A stretch of DNA of 53,340 nucleotides from an uncultured Pedobacter sp. (GTDB taxonomy: Bacteria; Bacteroidota; Bacteroidia; Sphingobacteriales; Sphingobacteriaceae): assembly GCA_938008555.1 (NCBI GenBank), contig CALLKE010000237.1, positions 1-53,340 of the forward strand, written 5' to 3'. The notes beneath the pieces were generated by a model that searched no databases, was not told where the DNA came from, and saw only the letters and a program-made list of their open reading frames with translations. Position numbers and translations under genes: made by a program. Within the stretch, counting starts at the first letter, position 1. Every line of letters starts with the position of its first letter. This document shows positions 44,255 through 53,340 of this stretch, piece by piece.

Positions 44255-45040
44255 CTAGACACCTTTCTCTTTAGGCGTATTTCGCAATTCTACAGGAGAT
44301 GTAGTGTTTGATTTTACCTTTAAATTGAGCATTTCTACTAATACAGAAAAAGCCATAGCAAAATAAATATATCCTTTGGGGATATGCTGTTCGAATCCTT
44401 CCGCCAAGAGAGATACCCCTATTAGTAAAAGAAAGGAAAGGCCAAGCATCTTAACCGTTGGATGCTTATTGACAAAATTGCTAATTGTTCTTACAGCAAC
44501 CATCATGACTATTACTGCCAGAATAACTGCACTAATCATAATTTCAATATGATCAGCCATGCCAACTGCTGTAATGACCGAATCAAGAGAGAATACGATA
44601 TCAAGTATCAGTATCTGCAAAATCACTCCCCAAAAAGAGCTATTTGTTTTAGCTTCTTCTGAATGAGTAGCGCCCTCTAGTTTTACATGAATTTCACTTG
44701 TACTCTTATAAATGAGGAACAGACCCCCGATTATTAAAATAAGGTCACGCCCTGAAATGGCCATTTTGTCGAGCCACAAAGCATTTTTAACTCCGATCCA
44801 CTCACCCACATTAAACAACGGGGAGGTAAGTGTCATAATAAAGGTTAAAGAAAACAACAATAAGACACGGGTAACCATTGCAAGCCCCAAACCTAACTGT
44901 AGACCTCTCTTCTGTTCATTAACGGGGAGTTTATCTGTCAAAATAGAAATAAAGACAATATTATCTATTCCTAAAACTATTTCTAATACGGTAAGTGTAA
45001 TAAGTGATATCCAAGTTTCTGGACTCGAAAATAATTCCAT
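44255..45040 (-). CDS. TerC/Alx-family integral membrane protein
   Basis: A 261-residue membrane protein with about seven transmembrane segments. Acidic intramembrane motifs typical of TerC proteins are visible (VLGIDNIVFISIL near residue 25 and ILDIVFSLDSVITAVGM near residue 135). Family members are linked to tellurite resistance, Mn2+ export and protection of exoenzyme metalation; the present role is uncertain. The ATG at 45040 gives the usual N-terminus (MELFSSPETWISL); upstream in-frame residues to 45094 depend on a TTG. It converges on the RarD-like gene. Confidence 0.85.
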   Translation of the reverse strand: MELFSSPETWISLITLTVLEIVLGIDNIVFISILTDKLPVNEQKRGLQLGLGLAMVTRVLLLFSLTFIMTLTSPLFNVGEWIGVKNALWLDKMAISGRDLILIIGGLFLIYKSTSEIHVKLEGATHSEEAKTNSSFWGVILQILILDIVFSLDSVITAVGMADHIEIMISAVILAVIVMMVAVRTISNFVNKHPTVKMLGLSFLLLIGVSLLAEGFEQHIPKGYIYFAMAFSVLVEMLNLKVKSNTTSPVELRNTPKEKGV

Positions 45041-45090
45041 TGTGTATTTCTTGATTTGGGGAATAAAGGTATCAATATGATTGTAGCAAA

Positions 45091-45129
45091 GCAATAAGCC
45101 CTTCAGTATTGAACTGAAGGGCTTATTGC
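45091..45129 (-). terminator. Terminator of the giant T9SS gene
   Basis: A perfect 17-bp stem (arms 45091-45107 and 45113-45129, core AAGCCCTTCAGT / ACTGAAGGGCTT) with a 5-base loop, 28 bases beyond the giant gene's stop codon and upstream of terC. Confidence 0.85.
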
Positions 45130-45157
45130 CTCACTCAATCACAACCCATGCATCGTA

Positions 45158-48100
45158 CTAATTAGTCTTTAATAAAAGGAAGTTTGCATAACGCTGCGCA
45201 TTGCCATTATCATCATAATAAGAGATGATTACATAGTATGTACCTGTTTGAAGACCGCTACCATCTGGGGCTAGACCTCTAAATACAACCGAGGCATTGT
45301 TATAGCCTATGCCCTGGTACACAATCGTCCCAAATCTGTTCACGATCGTCAATACATTATCTGGATAATTCTCAATCCCATTTACAATGAATACATCATT
45401 GACACCATCTCCATTAGGCGATAAAGGCTGAACAGCTTTCATTTGTTGACCAATCACACCTACTATGCCATTCAGAACCGTATAACCCGTATTGCTCGAA
45501 CTGCCCGTCACGGAACCCGTGATGATCAACGTCGATACATTCGGATCCGTTGATACCGCACTCACTTCAAATGAACCTGTGTTGCTATTCGCTGGGATCG
45601 TCACATCTAATGGCAACGTATAACTCGATAAATGCAACACACTTCCACTACCTAGACCCAATACGATATCAATCGGTACAGCAGATGTAACGCCAGGGGC
45701 TAAACTAACCGTAACAGGAATCGTCTGATTTTGATAAATCGTTCCCCCTCCTATACTGATCACCAAATTATTCGGATCCAAAGACGTCTGATCCGTAATC
45801 GTTAGGGCTCCTGTAAGCATACCAAAGGAAGGGTTGCTAAAATTCAATGCTAATAACTCATCATTGTATAAAATCTTATCTGACAAGGCTTCTACTGGTA
45901 TCGATACACTGCTCTGACCGCTAGGAAAAACAACTGTAGAAGCTATCCTATAATGTGATGGGCTCGCCGTATTGCTCATGCCCAAGCTAACCGTAAACGT
46001 AACCGAACTAGGCAGAATCACATTCGATGGAATCAAACTGATCACAAATGAACCCGTCTGACCCTCCGCCAAACTCGAACTATTACTAATACTCAACGTC
46101 GCTATCACAATACCCTGACTTGCACTCGAAGCATTATAGTTTACATCCCCAGATGAACTTACAACCAAGGTTGCCGAGCCTACCGATACCCCGCTGATCA
46201 CGCCATTCGAGTCTACTGTGGCTGAACCGCTACCGCCTAAAATCGCATAACTAAGCGAACCACCACGACCAAAGGTGGCTGTTGTATTCACACTCGATGT
46301 TACACTACTATTCAACAGAATCAAACTGCTTGAAGTGATCGTCAGCGTTGGGGTCCCTTTAACTATCGTGATCAGCTGACTCACACTCGATGGTGCATAA
46401 TCCGAATCACCAGATGAACTAACCGTTAACGTAATGGCACCTACCTCCATCGCTGTAATCAAACCACTAATTGGATTCACCGTCGCTATTCCACTACCGT
46501 TGGATATACTGTAACTAAAGGTCCCTCCTAGACCAAATTGAGCAGTCGTGCTTACACTCGCACTCAATACCTGATCTACATACATACTGCTTGAGGAATT
46601 AATCGTTAGCGTTTGACCACCGCGACTAATCGTGATCAATTGGCTCACACTCGCTCCATTATAATTGGAATCCCCAGATGAACTAACTGTTAACGTAACC
46701 GTCCCCGCACTGATCATATTGATCAAACCTGTGCTCGGATTCACTAGTGCTGAACCACTGCCATTCACGATACTATAACTATAAGTACCTCCTCCAGAAA
46801 GAGCCGTCGTACTAACTGTGGCCGTTAAACTATCCCCTACTAAAGCGGCATTCGATGAAGTGATCGTCAGCGTTTGCGGACCAGCTCCAACCGTAATTAA
46901 AACACTCGTGCTGGCACCTGTATAATACGTATTAGCTGCTGCTGTGGCCGTTAATGTAATTTGACCTGACAAGGTAGCTGTCAAAAAGCCTGTGCTAGAG
47001 TCTACCGTGGCTGAGCCACTACCAGAAGAGGCAAGTGTATAAACAATAGGGGAACTTCCTATGCTTGCACTATTCGTAGCTGAAATAGTCGAGGTTTGAC
47101 CCACTTTCAACGTATAGCTAGAGGCACCGAAAGCAAGCGTCTGCGTTTGCTTCACTAGACCTATGGTAAAACGATCGCCCGTGTTCAAAGTAATACCAGA
47201 AAACTGATAGATCGTACTACTCGCTCCACCTACCTGGATGGCAGTTTGCAAGACACCGCCACTGGAGCCTGTACCTGAAATCGAGCTAGTGAAGCTTCCT
47301 GTATTGCCACGATCAATCAATAAGCAAACCTGGGAGGCTTGATAAGCTACTGTACTTGAAAACGCACCTGCCAAATTAAATTGCAAGGTAAGCGCGCCTA
47401 CACTATTCGTATTTTGGGGTTGCCATACCCGAGCTAAACGCTGGCCAAGCGGAGTGGCTGTTCCTGGATTACTAGGCAAATCACTGCTATTCACAGCGCT
47501 TGTCAAAGCACCATTATTACCCACCATTAAGAATGATTTGTTTGTATTAAAGCTGCCTGTATTTGCACTATTCGAGCTCGTGATTGATCCAATACCTAAA
47601 GTGAGTATATCAGCACCAGTCGAACTGCTTGTTTGTTTTTGATTCAAGCCACTACCACCATCCAAGCCGATGCCAATCACCGCATTGGTATAGCCTGTAT
47701 TATTCGCACCCGTCCAAATGGTGCTACCATCGCTCGCTAAGTAGTCCGATACAGCTGTCGGATCTAAATGAACGCCATACTTGATGGCCAAATAGCTTTG
47801 TGTACGTGCCAACTCTTCTGCTGAAATTCCACGGTTGAAATAAATAACCTCAGCAATATTGCCTTTAAAAATCCTAGCATTATAATCTCCAGGATTATTA
47901 TCATACATCGTCCGGCCACCTATCTCAAACACCATAGATGAAGAAGAAGCAATTGAACAACCAGATCCAGCAATCGTTTGAACTCCATTTAGATAAAGGT
48001 TAGCGGCAGTTGAATTACTATTATTTGTATACATCACACTGGCCACACTGGGCAGGTTTGTATTCGTACTAGCGGCTGCTGCACACCCACTACCATCGAC

Positions 48101-51100
48101 ATAAAATTTGCCAGCGCCATTTGTACCGCCATTATCTGCAGTCAAACTTGGACCAATAATAGTATGCTGGCCTGTATTATAAGTGGCAAAGACCCCTCCA
48201 TAGAAATAAGGAGAAGCAGTAGTCGAAATTTGAGCAATTGCAATAATTGTGTTGCTTGTTGCAAAAGCAAAATTGCCCAACCCCTGAAGCTCCTCTGCAG
48301 AAGCTCCAGAAAATACTAATGCAGGATTATAATTCAGTCCAACTGGATTCAAAACAATGTTTGAAGATGGCCCACCAACAGGCTGTGCTTGACTAGAAGA
48401 AGGAGTGATACTATTCGATTGGTCATTCCATTGAGACACATTGTTTCCACTTGTGCTTACTCCTTGGTCAGCACGTAGCCACAAGCCCAGACCTGCTGAC
48501 ACCCCTCCAGGTGCAGCATATAATGTAATTAATATGCTGGTTGTAGACGAGGCATAATTCGAATCCCCTGCTGAAGTGGCTGTAATGGTTACAGTTCCTG
48601 CCTGCACAATACTTACCAGTCCTGTATTAGGATTCACCGTGGCCGAACCACTGCCAGCTGTGATAGCGAAAGTAATCGCTCCTCCCTGACCCGCTGCTGC
48701 AGTAGTTGTTACAGTAACTGCTAAATTACCGCCAGCTGTCATCGTATTAGCCGAAGTGAAGGTTAGCGTCGGTGTTATTAACCCATTTTGTTGTTGGAAG
48801 AAAGAAACTGCATTACTTCCATTATTTGAGACAGCAATATCTGGCCGACCATCACCATTCACATCACCAATCGCAACCCAGTAAGGAATTAAGCCTGTAT
48901 TGTAAGTAGTTGCACCCGTAAAGCTCAAGCTACCAACCCCTGTGCTTGTATTATTAAACACAAATAGTGTATTCGAGTTCGAATTAGCGACAGCAACATC
49001 TACTTTTCCATCACCATTTAAGTCCGCTAAAGCCACGCCATTGGGAGCACTTCCTACCGTAAGGCTTAAAGATGCCGTTGTTGGGAAACTCATCGTTCCT
49101 ATAGTGCTGTTCGTATTACGGAAGAAAGACACTGTATTACCTGAATTATCTACTACTGCAATATCAAGCTTATTGTCACCATCAAAATCCCCAATAGCTA
49201 CTCCTCTTGGTGTTGAAATACCATTTAATGTGGCTGCCAAACTGAAAGAAGCAGCCCCCACTGACGATGCATTATGAAAAACCCTCACAAGGCCAACACT
49301 AGTGCTTAGTACCACGATGTCTGATTTACCATCACCATCCAGATCACCACTTCCTAAGCTATACGATGATGTACTCAAGCTTCCGGCTCCAATGGTTTGG
49401 GAGCTAGCGAGAAAAATTGTTCCCGAAATAGACGTATTAAGAAATATAGATATTCCAAACGGAGCGTTATCTCCACATGCTGCAATATCCAAACGACCAT
49501 CCCCATCAAAATCAGCAATCGTAATATCTCTAGGATTTCCACCTGAGCTCGCAGTATAAGCAGAAGCAAAAGTGATAGAAGGATTTCCCACTGCTGTTGT
49601 ATTTCGGAATACGGATACGGAGCCTGTAGAGCCCGTGTTACCAGATGCCACAATTACATCTAGCTTACCATCACCATCCATATCGGCCATCGCTACTTGG
49701 CCAATACTATTGGTACCTGCTGTCAACGTCTGGCTAGATACGTAGGATATTGCCCCTGCCTGTGTAGATACATTCAAATACACATACACATTATTGTTTC
49801 CTGTACCAGTGCCATCTCCTACCACTAAATCAGGTTTTCCGTCCCCATTCAAATCACCAATAGCCAAACGATATGCACTATTCGCTGGGAATGTTGGACT
49901 ACCTATGAAGTTTGTAAACCCTCCGTTTGAGAATGTGGTTACAAATGGAATTGCAGAAAATGCTACAGAATTCGTTGTTAAGTTAGTAACTGATAGATAT
50001 TGGTAACTCGCTCCATAAGGTACCACTACAGTCAAACTAGTGCTGGTAGATCCAGTAACAACCGCTCGAGTAGCACCAAAGAATACCACGTTGTTGGATG
50101 CTGTAGGATCAAAGTTTTGTCCACTAATAGTTATTGTAGTGCTTACTGCGCCGTTTCCGGGGCTAAATGAGCCAATAGTGGTCGCATTTGCTGCAGTAGT
50201 CACATTTCGGAAGAGCGAAATTGTTCCACTTGTGTTGTTTGCAACCGCAATATCAGGCTTTCCATCACCATTCATATCGCCAACCGCAAGTCCAGTAGGC
50301 AATGTTCCAGTGTTGTACACCTGGCTAGTAAAGCTTAAGCTTCCAACTCCTGTACTTGTGTTTCTAAGTACTGACAAAGTATTATCGCTCGTATTCGCAA
50401 CAGCTACATCCACTTTACCATCTCCATCAAAATCTCCAGCAAATACATCTGCGAAACCAAAACTCGAACTACTACCTATGGTTATTGTCAAACTAGGCGA
50501 GGATGAAAAATTAATCGTTCCCGTTACTGAATTGGTGTTCCGGAAAAAGACTACAGTTGTTCCAGTACAGATTCTTTCTACAATATCTAATTTTCCATCT
50601 CCATCAAAATCAGCTAAGGTAACAGCCCCTGGGGCACCTCCTGGAGATAAGGTTAGGCCTTGCGTGAAACTAATCGTTCCTACAGAAGATACATTATGGT
50701 ATGTATACATCGGACCTGAACCAGAATCGGATATCACCACATCTGGTTTGCCATCACCATCTAAATCTCCAATAGTCAAACGGTCATAATCAACACCACC
50801 TACACTAAAGGACTGCTGTGATCCAACACTCACTTTGCCAGGTGTAGACTGATTAAGATACCAGTACACAGTGTTTGCGTATCCTCCAAATATAATATCA
50901 GGTCTACCATCACCATCCATATCGGCTAAGTGCACATGATTATTGGCCCCGTCAGTGCTAGTAAGCGACACGGGGTTGGCAAAATTGATCGTACCAGAAG
51001 AGCCTGTGTTCAGATATACATATAGGGGGCCATTGTTATTAGATACAAATGTTGAGATAACAATATCAGGTTTGCCATCACCATCAAAATCGCCTGTAGA

Positions 51101-53340
51101 CATATAGGCACTTGTACTCCCTCCCGTATTATTTGAGTATGTTGAGCTAAATGATAAAATACCTGATGGACTAGAAGTATTCAAATACACTGTCATTGTC
51201 GAATTCCCAGCTACTGCCAGATCTGGCTTACCGTCACCATTAAAATCTTCAAGCCCTAAACTATATGCTCCAGAGGATGTCACCGTTGGATCAGTAACGA
51301 AGTTAGTAACCCCGTTACTTGGGAAGGTTACCACAAATGGCATTGTAGAATAACCCGTCAAATTACTCGCCAAATTAGTCACAGAGAGATATTGATAATT
51401 TGCGCCATAAGGTACTGTTACTGTTAAAGTAGAACTGGTGGAGCTTGTCACCGTAGCTTGCGTAGCGCCAAAGAATACAACATTTTGATTGACTGTCGTG
51501 TTGAAATTAGAGCCAGTAATTGTCACACTTGTGCTTATTGGTCCAGATGCAGGACTAAAAGAGGTGACTGTAGGCGCTAATGCCGATATATTCCAAAATA
51601 GGGACAATGTGCCACTACCATTATTGGTTACCACCATATCAGGCTTACCATCCCCATTCATATCGCCAGTAACAACATTTTCTGAATATGAACCTGTATT
51701 GTACATACTTGGAGTAAAACTAAAGCTCCCTAAGGTGCTTGTATTACGAAGTACTGTTACATAACTATTAGAAGAAACATTATTTGCTACAGCAAGGTCT
51801 ATCTTTCCATCGCCATCAAAATCAGCAATAGAAAGCCCCCAAGGAGCAGTGGTAGACGTATTGAAGGTTAAAGAGGGTGCACTCGTAATACTAATCGTAC
51901 CTGTTGTTGCAAATGTATTTCGGTAGAACAATACATTACCCGCAGTCAAGTTAGCTATCGCAAGATCTGGGTTGCTGTCTCCATCAAAATCACCAATAGC
52001 CACCTCTCGTAAATTATTGAATCCTGTTAAGACTTGGGATATGGTCAAGCTGATGGTACCGAGTGTAGAGATGTTGTGAAGGATGTACACACTATTCGTC
52101 GCATTTAGCGTAACAACCAGATCAGGCTTACTATCATGATCTAAATCACTTACTGCAATAGCCAATGGTCCATTTGCTAGTGCAATATCTTGCTCAGCTC
52201 CAAAGCTCAACGTACCTGATACTGACAGATTACGAAAAATACGTAGGCTATTAGCAGTAGCACCAAGAACATCTCCTGTGATAAGGTCAGGACGACCATC
52301 CCCATCTAGATCTGCTGTCGTTACATATTCGGTGAAGTATGCATTAGCAATAGTAATTGTAAAAGCAGAGCCAAAAGTAAAACTAGTACTCCCAGCCACC
52401 GTCGTATTACGGAATAGTTGCAAATTCCCGGCATTATATCCAGCTACTACAACATCTGGAAGACCATCTCCATCCATATCGTTCGCATAAACACCCCATG
52501 GGCCACCTCCCGAGGACCCACCCGAAAAAGGGAGGCTTCCAGCAAAAACAAAAGATAATGCTCCAGAAGAGGTAGATACATTACGATATACAGCTATCGA
52601 TTGCAGATTATTATTCCCAACAATCAAATCAGGCTTTCCATCTCCGTTTAGGTCTTTTAAAGCAACACTCCTTGGATTACTACTTGATGTTGTCAGGCTT
52701 CCACTCGTAACAAATCTGACAACTCCATTGCTTGGGAAGGTCACTACAAATGGCGTTGCAGAATAGCCTGTTGCATTGTAAGCCAAATTGGTCACCGATA
52801 TATATTGATAGTTAGCTCCATAAGGTACCATTACAGTAAGGCTTGTACTAGTTGCTCCTGTCACCACAGCCTGAGTAGCACCAAAGAATACCACATTCTG
52901 ACTGGCAGTAGAATTAAAGTTTTGGCCCGTGATAGTGACACTCGTACTGATTGGTCCAAATGCGGGGCTAAAGGATGCAATGACTACTGGAACCAGTAAA
53001 GTATTACGATACAGAGATACTTCTATACCACTATTTCCTAATGCGATATCTGCATGGCCATCACTATTCATATCCCCAACCACCAAATTATTGGGGTTCG
53101 TACCAGGGCTTGTCACATACGTAGTTGTACTAGTGAAAGTAATGCTACCACTAACCGAACCATTGATCAACACCGATATCGTGTTGCTAGTGAAATTAGA
53201 CACCACTAAATCTACTGTTCCATTACCATCGAGATCACCCATGCCTACCGATGTTGGCTTAGTTCCAACTGAAACAGCCTGACCCGCACTAAAACTGATA
53301 CTACCTCCTATAGTTGATGTATTTCGATATATGGATATCG
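45158..53340 (-). CDS. Giant T9SS-secreted adhesin-like protein: IPT + FG-GAP propellers, LamG-like, Ig-like and CHU_C domains (5' end outside window)
   Basis: At least 2727 residues; the frame is open from the window edge, and coding clearly continues before the internal ATG at 53242 (…FSAGQAVSVGTKPTSVG). The visible parts, N to C, are as follows. The last FG-GAP repeats of one propeller run to ~53000. Three IPT/TIG domains begin near 52990, 51570 and 50185 (motifs SFSPAFGPISTSVTITG and NVVFFGATQAVVTG). Each is followed by seven FG-GAP/VCBS calcium-binding repeats of the form GDFDGDGKPDLAV. Next come an Ig-like domain (~48780-48530) and a LamG-like region with WLRADQGVSTSGNNVSQWND and SYLAIKYGVHLD (~48530-47150). 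Four more Ig-like domains (SGSATVNPxTGLI type) and two Calx-beta-like domains follow, then a CHU_C type-B sorting domain (LSPNGDGVNDVFIV … RFGTIVYQG). An adhesin, sugar-binding or gliding role is inferred. Confidence 0.88.
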   Translation of the reverse strand, partial: ISIYRNTSTIGGSISFSAGQAVSVGTKPTSVGMGDLDGNGTVDLVVSNFTSNTISVLINGSVSGSITFTSTTTYVTSPGTNPNNLVVGDMNSDGHADIALGNSGIEVSLYRNTLLVPVVIASFSPAFGPISTSVTITGQNFNSTASQNVVFFGATQAVVTGATSTSLTVMVPYGANYQYISVTNLAYNATGYSATPFVVTFPSNGVVRFVTSGSLTTSSSNPRSVALKDLNGDGKPDLIVGNNNLQSIAVYRNVSTSSGALSFVFAGSLPFSGGSSGGGPWGVYANDMDGDGLPDVVVAGYNAGNLQLFRNTTVAGSTSFTFGSAFTITIANAYFTEYVTTADLDGDGRPDLITGDVLGATANSLRIFRNLSVSGTLSFGAEQDIALANGPLAIAVSDLDHDSKPDLVVTLNATNSVYILHNISTLGTISLTISQVLTGFNNLREVAIGDFDGDSNPDLAIANLTAGNVLFYRNTFATTGTISITSAPSLTFNTSTTAPWGLSIADFDGDGKIDLAVANNVSSNSYVTVLRNTSTLGSFSFTPSMYNTGSYSENVVTGDMNGDGKPDMVVTNNGSGTLSLFWNISALAPTVTSFSPASGPISTSVTITGSNFNTTVNQNVVFFGATQATVTSSTSSTLTVTVPYGANYQYLSVTNLASNLTGYSTMPFVVTFPSNGVTNFVTDPTVTSSGAYSLGLEDFNGDGKPDLAVAGNSTMTVYLNTSSPSGILSFSSTYSNNTGGSTSAYMSTGDFDGDGKPDIVISTFVSNNNGPLYVYLNTGSSGTINFANPVSLTSTDGANNHVHLADMDGDGRPDIIFGGYANTVYWYLNQSTPGKVSVGSQQSFSVGGVDYDRLTIGDLDGDGKPDVVISDSGSGPMYTYHNVSSVGTISFTQGLTLSPGGAPGAVTLADFDGDGKLDIVERICTGTTVVFFRNTNSVTGTINFSSSPSLTITIGSSSSFGFADVFAGDFDGDGKVDVAVANTSDNTLSVLRNTSTGVGSLSFTSQVYNTGTLPTGLAVGDMNGDGKPDIAVANNTSGTISLFRNVTTAANATTIGSFSPGNGAVSTTITISGQNFDPTASNNVVFFGATRAVVTGSTSTSLTVVVPYGASYQYLSVTNLTTNSVAFSAIPFVTTFSNGGFTNFIGSPTFPANSAYRLAIGDLNGDGKPDLVVGDGTGTGNNNVYVYLNVSTQAGAISYVSSQTLTAGTNSIGQVAMADMDGDGKLDVIVASGNTGSTGSVSVFRNTTAVGNPSITFASAYTASSGGNPRDITIADFDGDGRLDIAACGDNAPFGISIFLNTSISGTIFLASSQTIGAGSLSTSSYSLGSGDLDGDGKSDIVVLSTSVGLVRVFHNASSVGAASFSLAATLNGISTPRGVAIGDFDGDNKLDIAVVDNSGNTVSFFRNTNSTIGTMSFPTTASLSLTVGSAPNGVALADLNGDGKVDVAVANSNSNTLFVFNNTSTGVGSLSFTGATTYNTGLIPYWVAIGDVNGDGRPDIAVSNNGSNAVSFFQQQNGLITPTLTFTSANTMTAGGNLAVTVTTTAAAGQGGAITFAITAGSGSATVNPNTGLVSIVQAGTVTITATSAGDSNYASSTTSILITLYAAPGGVSAGLGLWLRADQGVSTSGNNVSQWNDQSNSITPSSSQAQPVGGPSSNIVLNPVGLNYNPALVFSGASAEELQGLGNFAFATSNTIIAIAQISTTASPYFYGGVFATYNTGQHTIIGPSLTADNGGTNGAGKFYVDGSGCAAAASTNTNLPSVASVMYTNNSNSTAANLYLNGVQTIAGSGCSIASSSSMVFEIGGRTMYDNNPGDYNARIFKGNIAEVIYFNRGISAEELARTQSYLAIKYGVHLDPTAVSDYLASDGSTIWTGANNTGYTNAVIGIGLDGGSGLNQKQTSSSTGADILTLGIGSITSSNSANTGSFNTNKSFLMVGNNGALTSAVNSSDLPSNPGTATPLGQRLARVWQPQNTNSVGALTLQFNLAGAFSSTVAYQASQVCLLIDRGNTGSFTSSISGTGSSGGVLQTAIQVGGASSTIYQFSGITLNTGDRFTIGLVKQTQTLAFGASSYTLKVGQTSTISATNSASIGSSPIVYTLASSGSGSATVDSSTGFLTATLSGQITLTATAAANTYYTGASTSVLITVGAGPQTLTITSSNAALVGDSLTATVSTTALSGGGTYSYSIVNGSGSALVNPSTGLINMISAGTVTLTVSSSGDSNYNGASVSQLITISRGGQTLTINSSSSMYVDQVLSASVSTTAQFGLGGTFSYSISNGSGIATVNPISGLITAMEVGAITLTVSSSGDSDYAPSSVSQLITIVKGTPTLTITSSSLILLNSSVTSSVNTTATFGRGGSLSYAILGGSGSATVDSNGVISGVSVGSATLVVSSSGDVNYNASSASQGIVIATLSISNSSSLAEGQTGSFVISLIPSNVILPSSVTFTVSLGMSNTASPSHYRIASTVVFPSGQSSVSIPVEALSDKILYNDELLALNFSNPSFGMLTGALTITDQTSLDPNNLVISIGGGTIYQNQTIPVTVSLAPGVTSAVPIDIVLGLGSGSVLHLSSYTLPLDVTIPANSNTGSFEVSAVSTDPNVSTLIITGSVTGSSSNTGYTVLNGIVGVIGQQMKAVQPLSPNGDGVNDVFIVNGIENYPDNVLTIVNRFGTIVYQGIGYNNASVVFRGLAPDGSGLQTGTYYVIISYYDDNGNAQRYANFLLLKTN

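Noticed and set aside
50040..50789. Long open frame on the plus strand, antisense to the giant gene (also 52929-53282, 48942-49277 and others)
   Set aside because: These are shadows of the repetitive codon pattern of the giant gene; their translations are low-complexity and match no fold or start signal.
45158..53340. Evenly spaced short repeats that could be mistaken for a CRISPR or tandem-repeat array
   Set aside because: The repeats are in frame in one long coding sequence, encode Ca2+-binding FG-GAP loops, and vary in both unit and spacer length.
1..53340. tRNA, rRNA and CRISPR loci
   Set aside because: Reading the intergenic gaps on both strands showed no cloverleaf-like, rRNA-like or regularly spaced direct-repeat sequences; this was by eye, and a covariance-model scan would be decisive.

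Overview
The window reads as a chromosomal segment of a Bacteroidota bacterium, most likely a Sphingobacteriales-type genome (inference). The evidence is promoters of the TTTG-N~20-TAnnTTTG type in front of many genes, weak or absent Shine-Dalgarno sequences, several secreted proteins with type IX secretion (T9SS) C-terminal sorting domains, a TonB-dependent receptor with a carboxypeptidase-regulatory-like N-terminus, and an OmpA protein with thrombospondin type 3 repeats. Several genes can only start at TTG. I see no rRNA, tRNA or CRISPR array.

Layout: 1-3.1 kb is an accessory surface region. It holds the end of a short IS1-type inverted-repeat element (MITE), two glycosyltransferases, a complete IS1-family insertion sequence and a small gene for a double-glycine-leader (bacteriocin-like) peptide. 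3.2-5.8 kb encodes a lectin-like T9SS cargo protein. 5.9-11.2 kb is housekeeping: a ComM/YifB ATPase, Ffh, a small unknown protein and AspS. 11.2-12.9 kb is a SAM-I riboswitch, a 34-codon Met/Cys-rich leader ORF and an NhaC-type transporter that is probably a methionine transporter. 13.4-16.2 kb has a TonB-dependent receptor with a shortened plug and a chalcone-isomerase-like secreted protein. 16.4-19.6 kb is a compact cluster of an RlmI-like methyltransferase, BioA and a ferritin-like di-iron protein. 19.6-26.8 kb, on the minus strand, has an MFS exporter, RecG, a RarD-like permease, an RNA m5C methyltransferase and GuaA.

27.0-32.8 kb is a complete tripartite RND efflux operon (TolC-like, RND pump, lipoprotein adaptor). 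It is followed by an ALDH7-type aldehyde dehydrogenase, a perfect 56-bp palindromic terminator and convergent clpC. A second, complete 161-bp MITE with an 8-bp target duplication sits at 37.6 kb. 38.0-45.1 kb has a small T9SS-tailed protein, a FAH-family hydrolase, an M23 peptidase, an OmpA protein, RidA overlapping a second RarD-like permease, and TerC.

45.2 kb to the window end is one giant minus-strand gene, cut by the right edge. It encodes a T9SS-secreted adhesin-like protein built from three consecutive modules, each an IPT/TIG domain followed by exactly seven FG-GAP repeats. These are followed by a LamG-like region, Ig-like and Calx-beta-like domains and a CHU_C-type sorting domain.

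The most notable items are the SAM-riboswitch/leader-peptide/transporter unit, the seven-blade super-repeats of the giant protein, the orphan double-glycine peptide, the bioA-linked di-iron protein, the plug-deleted TonB receptor and the IS1-related MITE pair.
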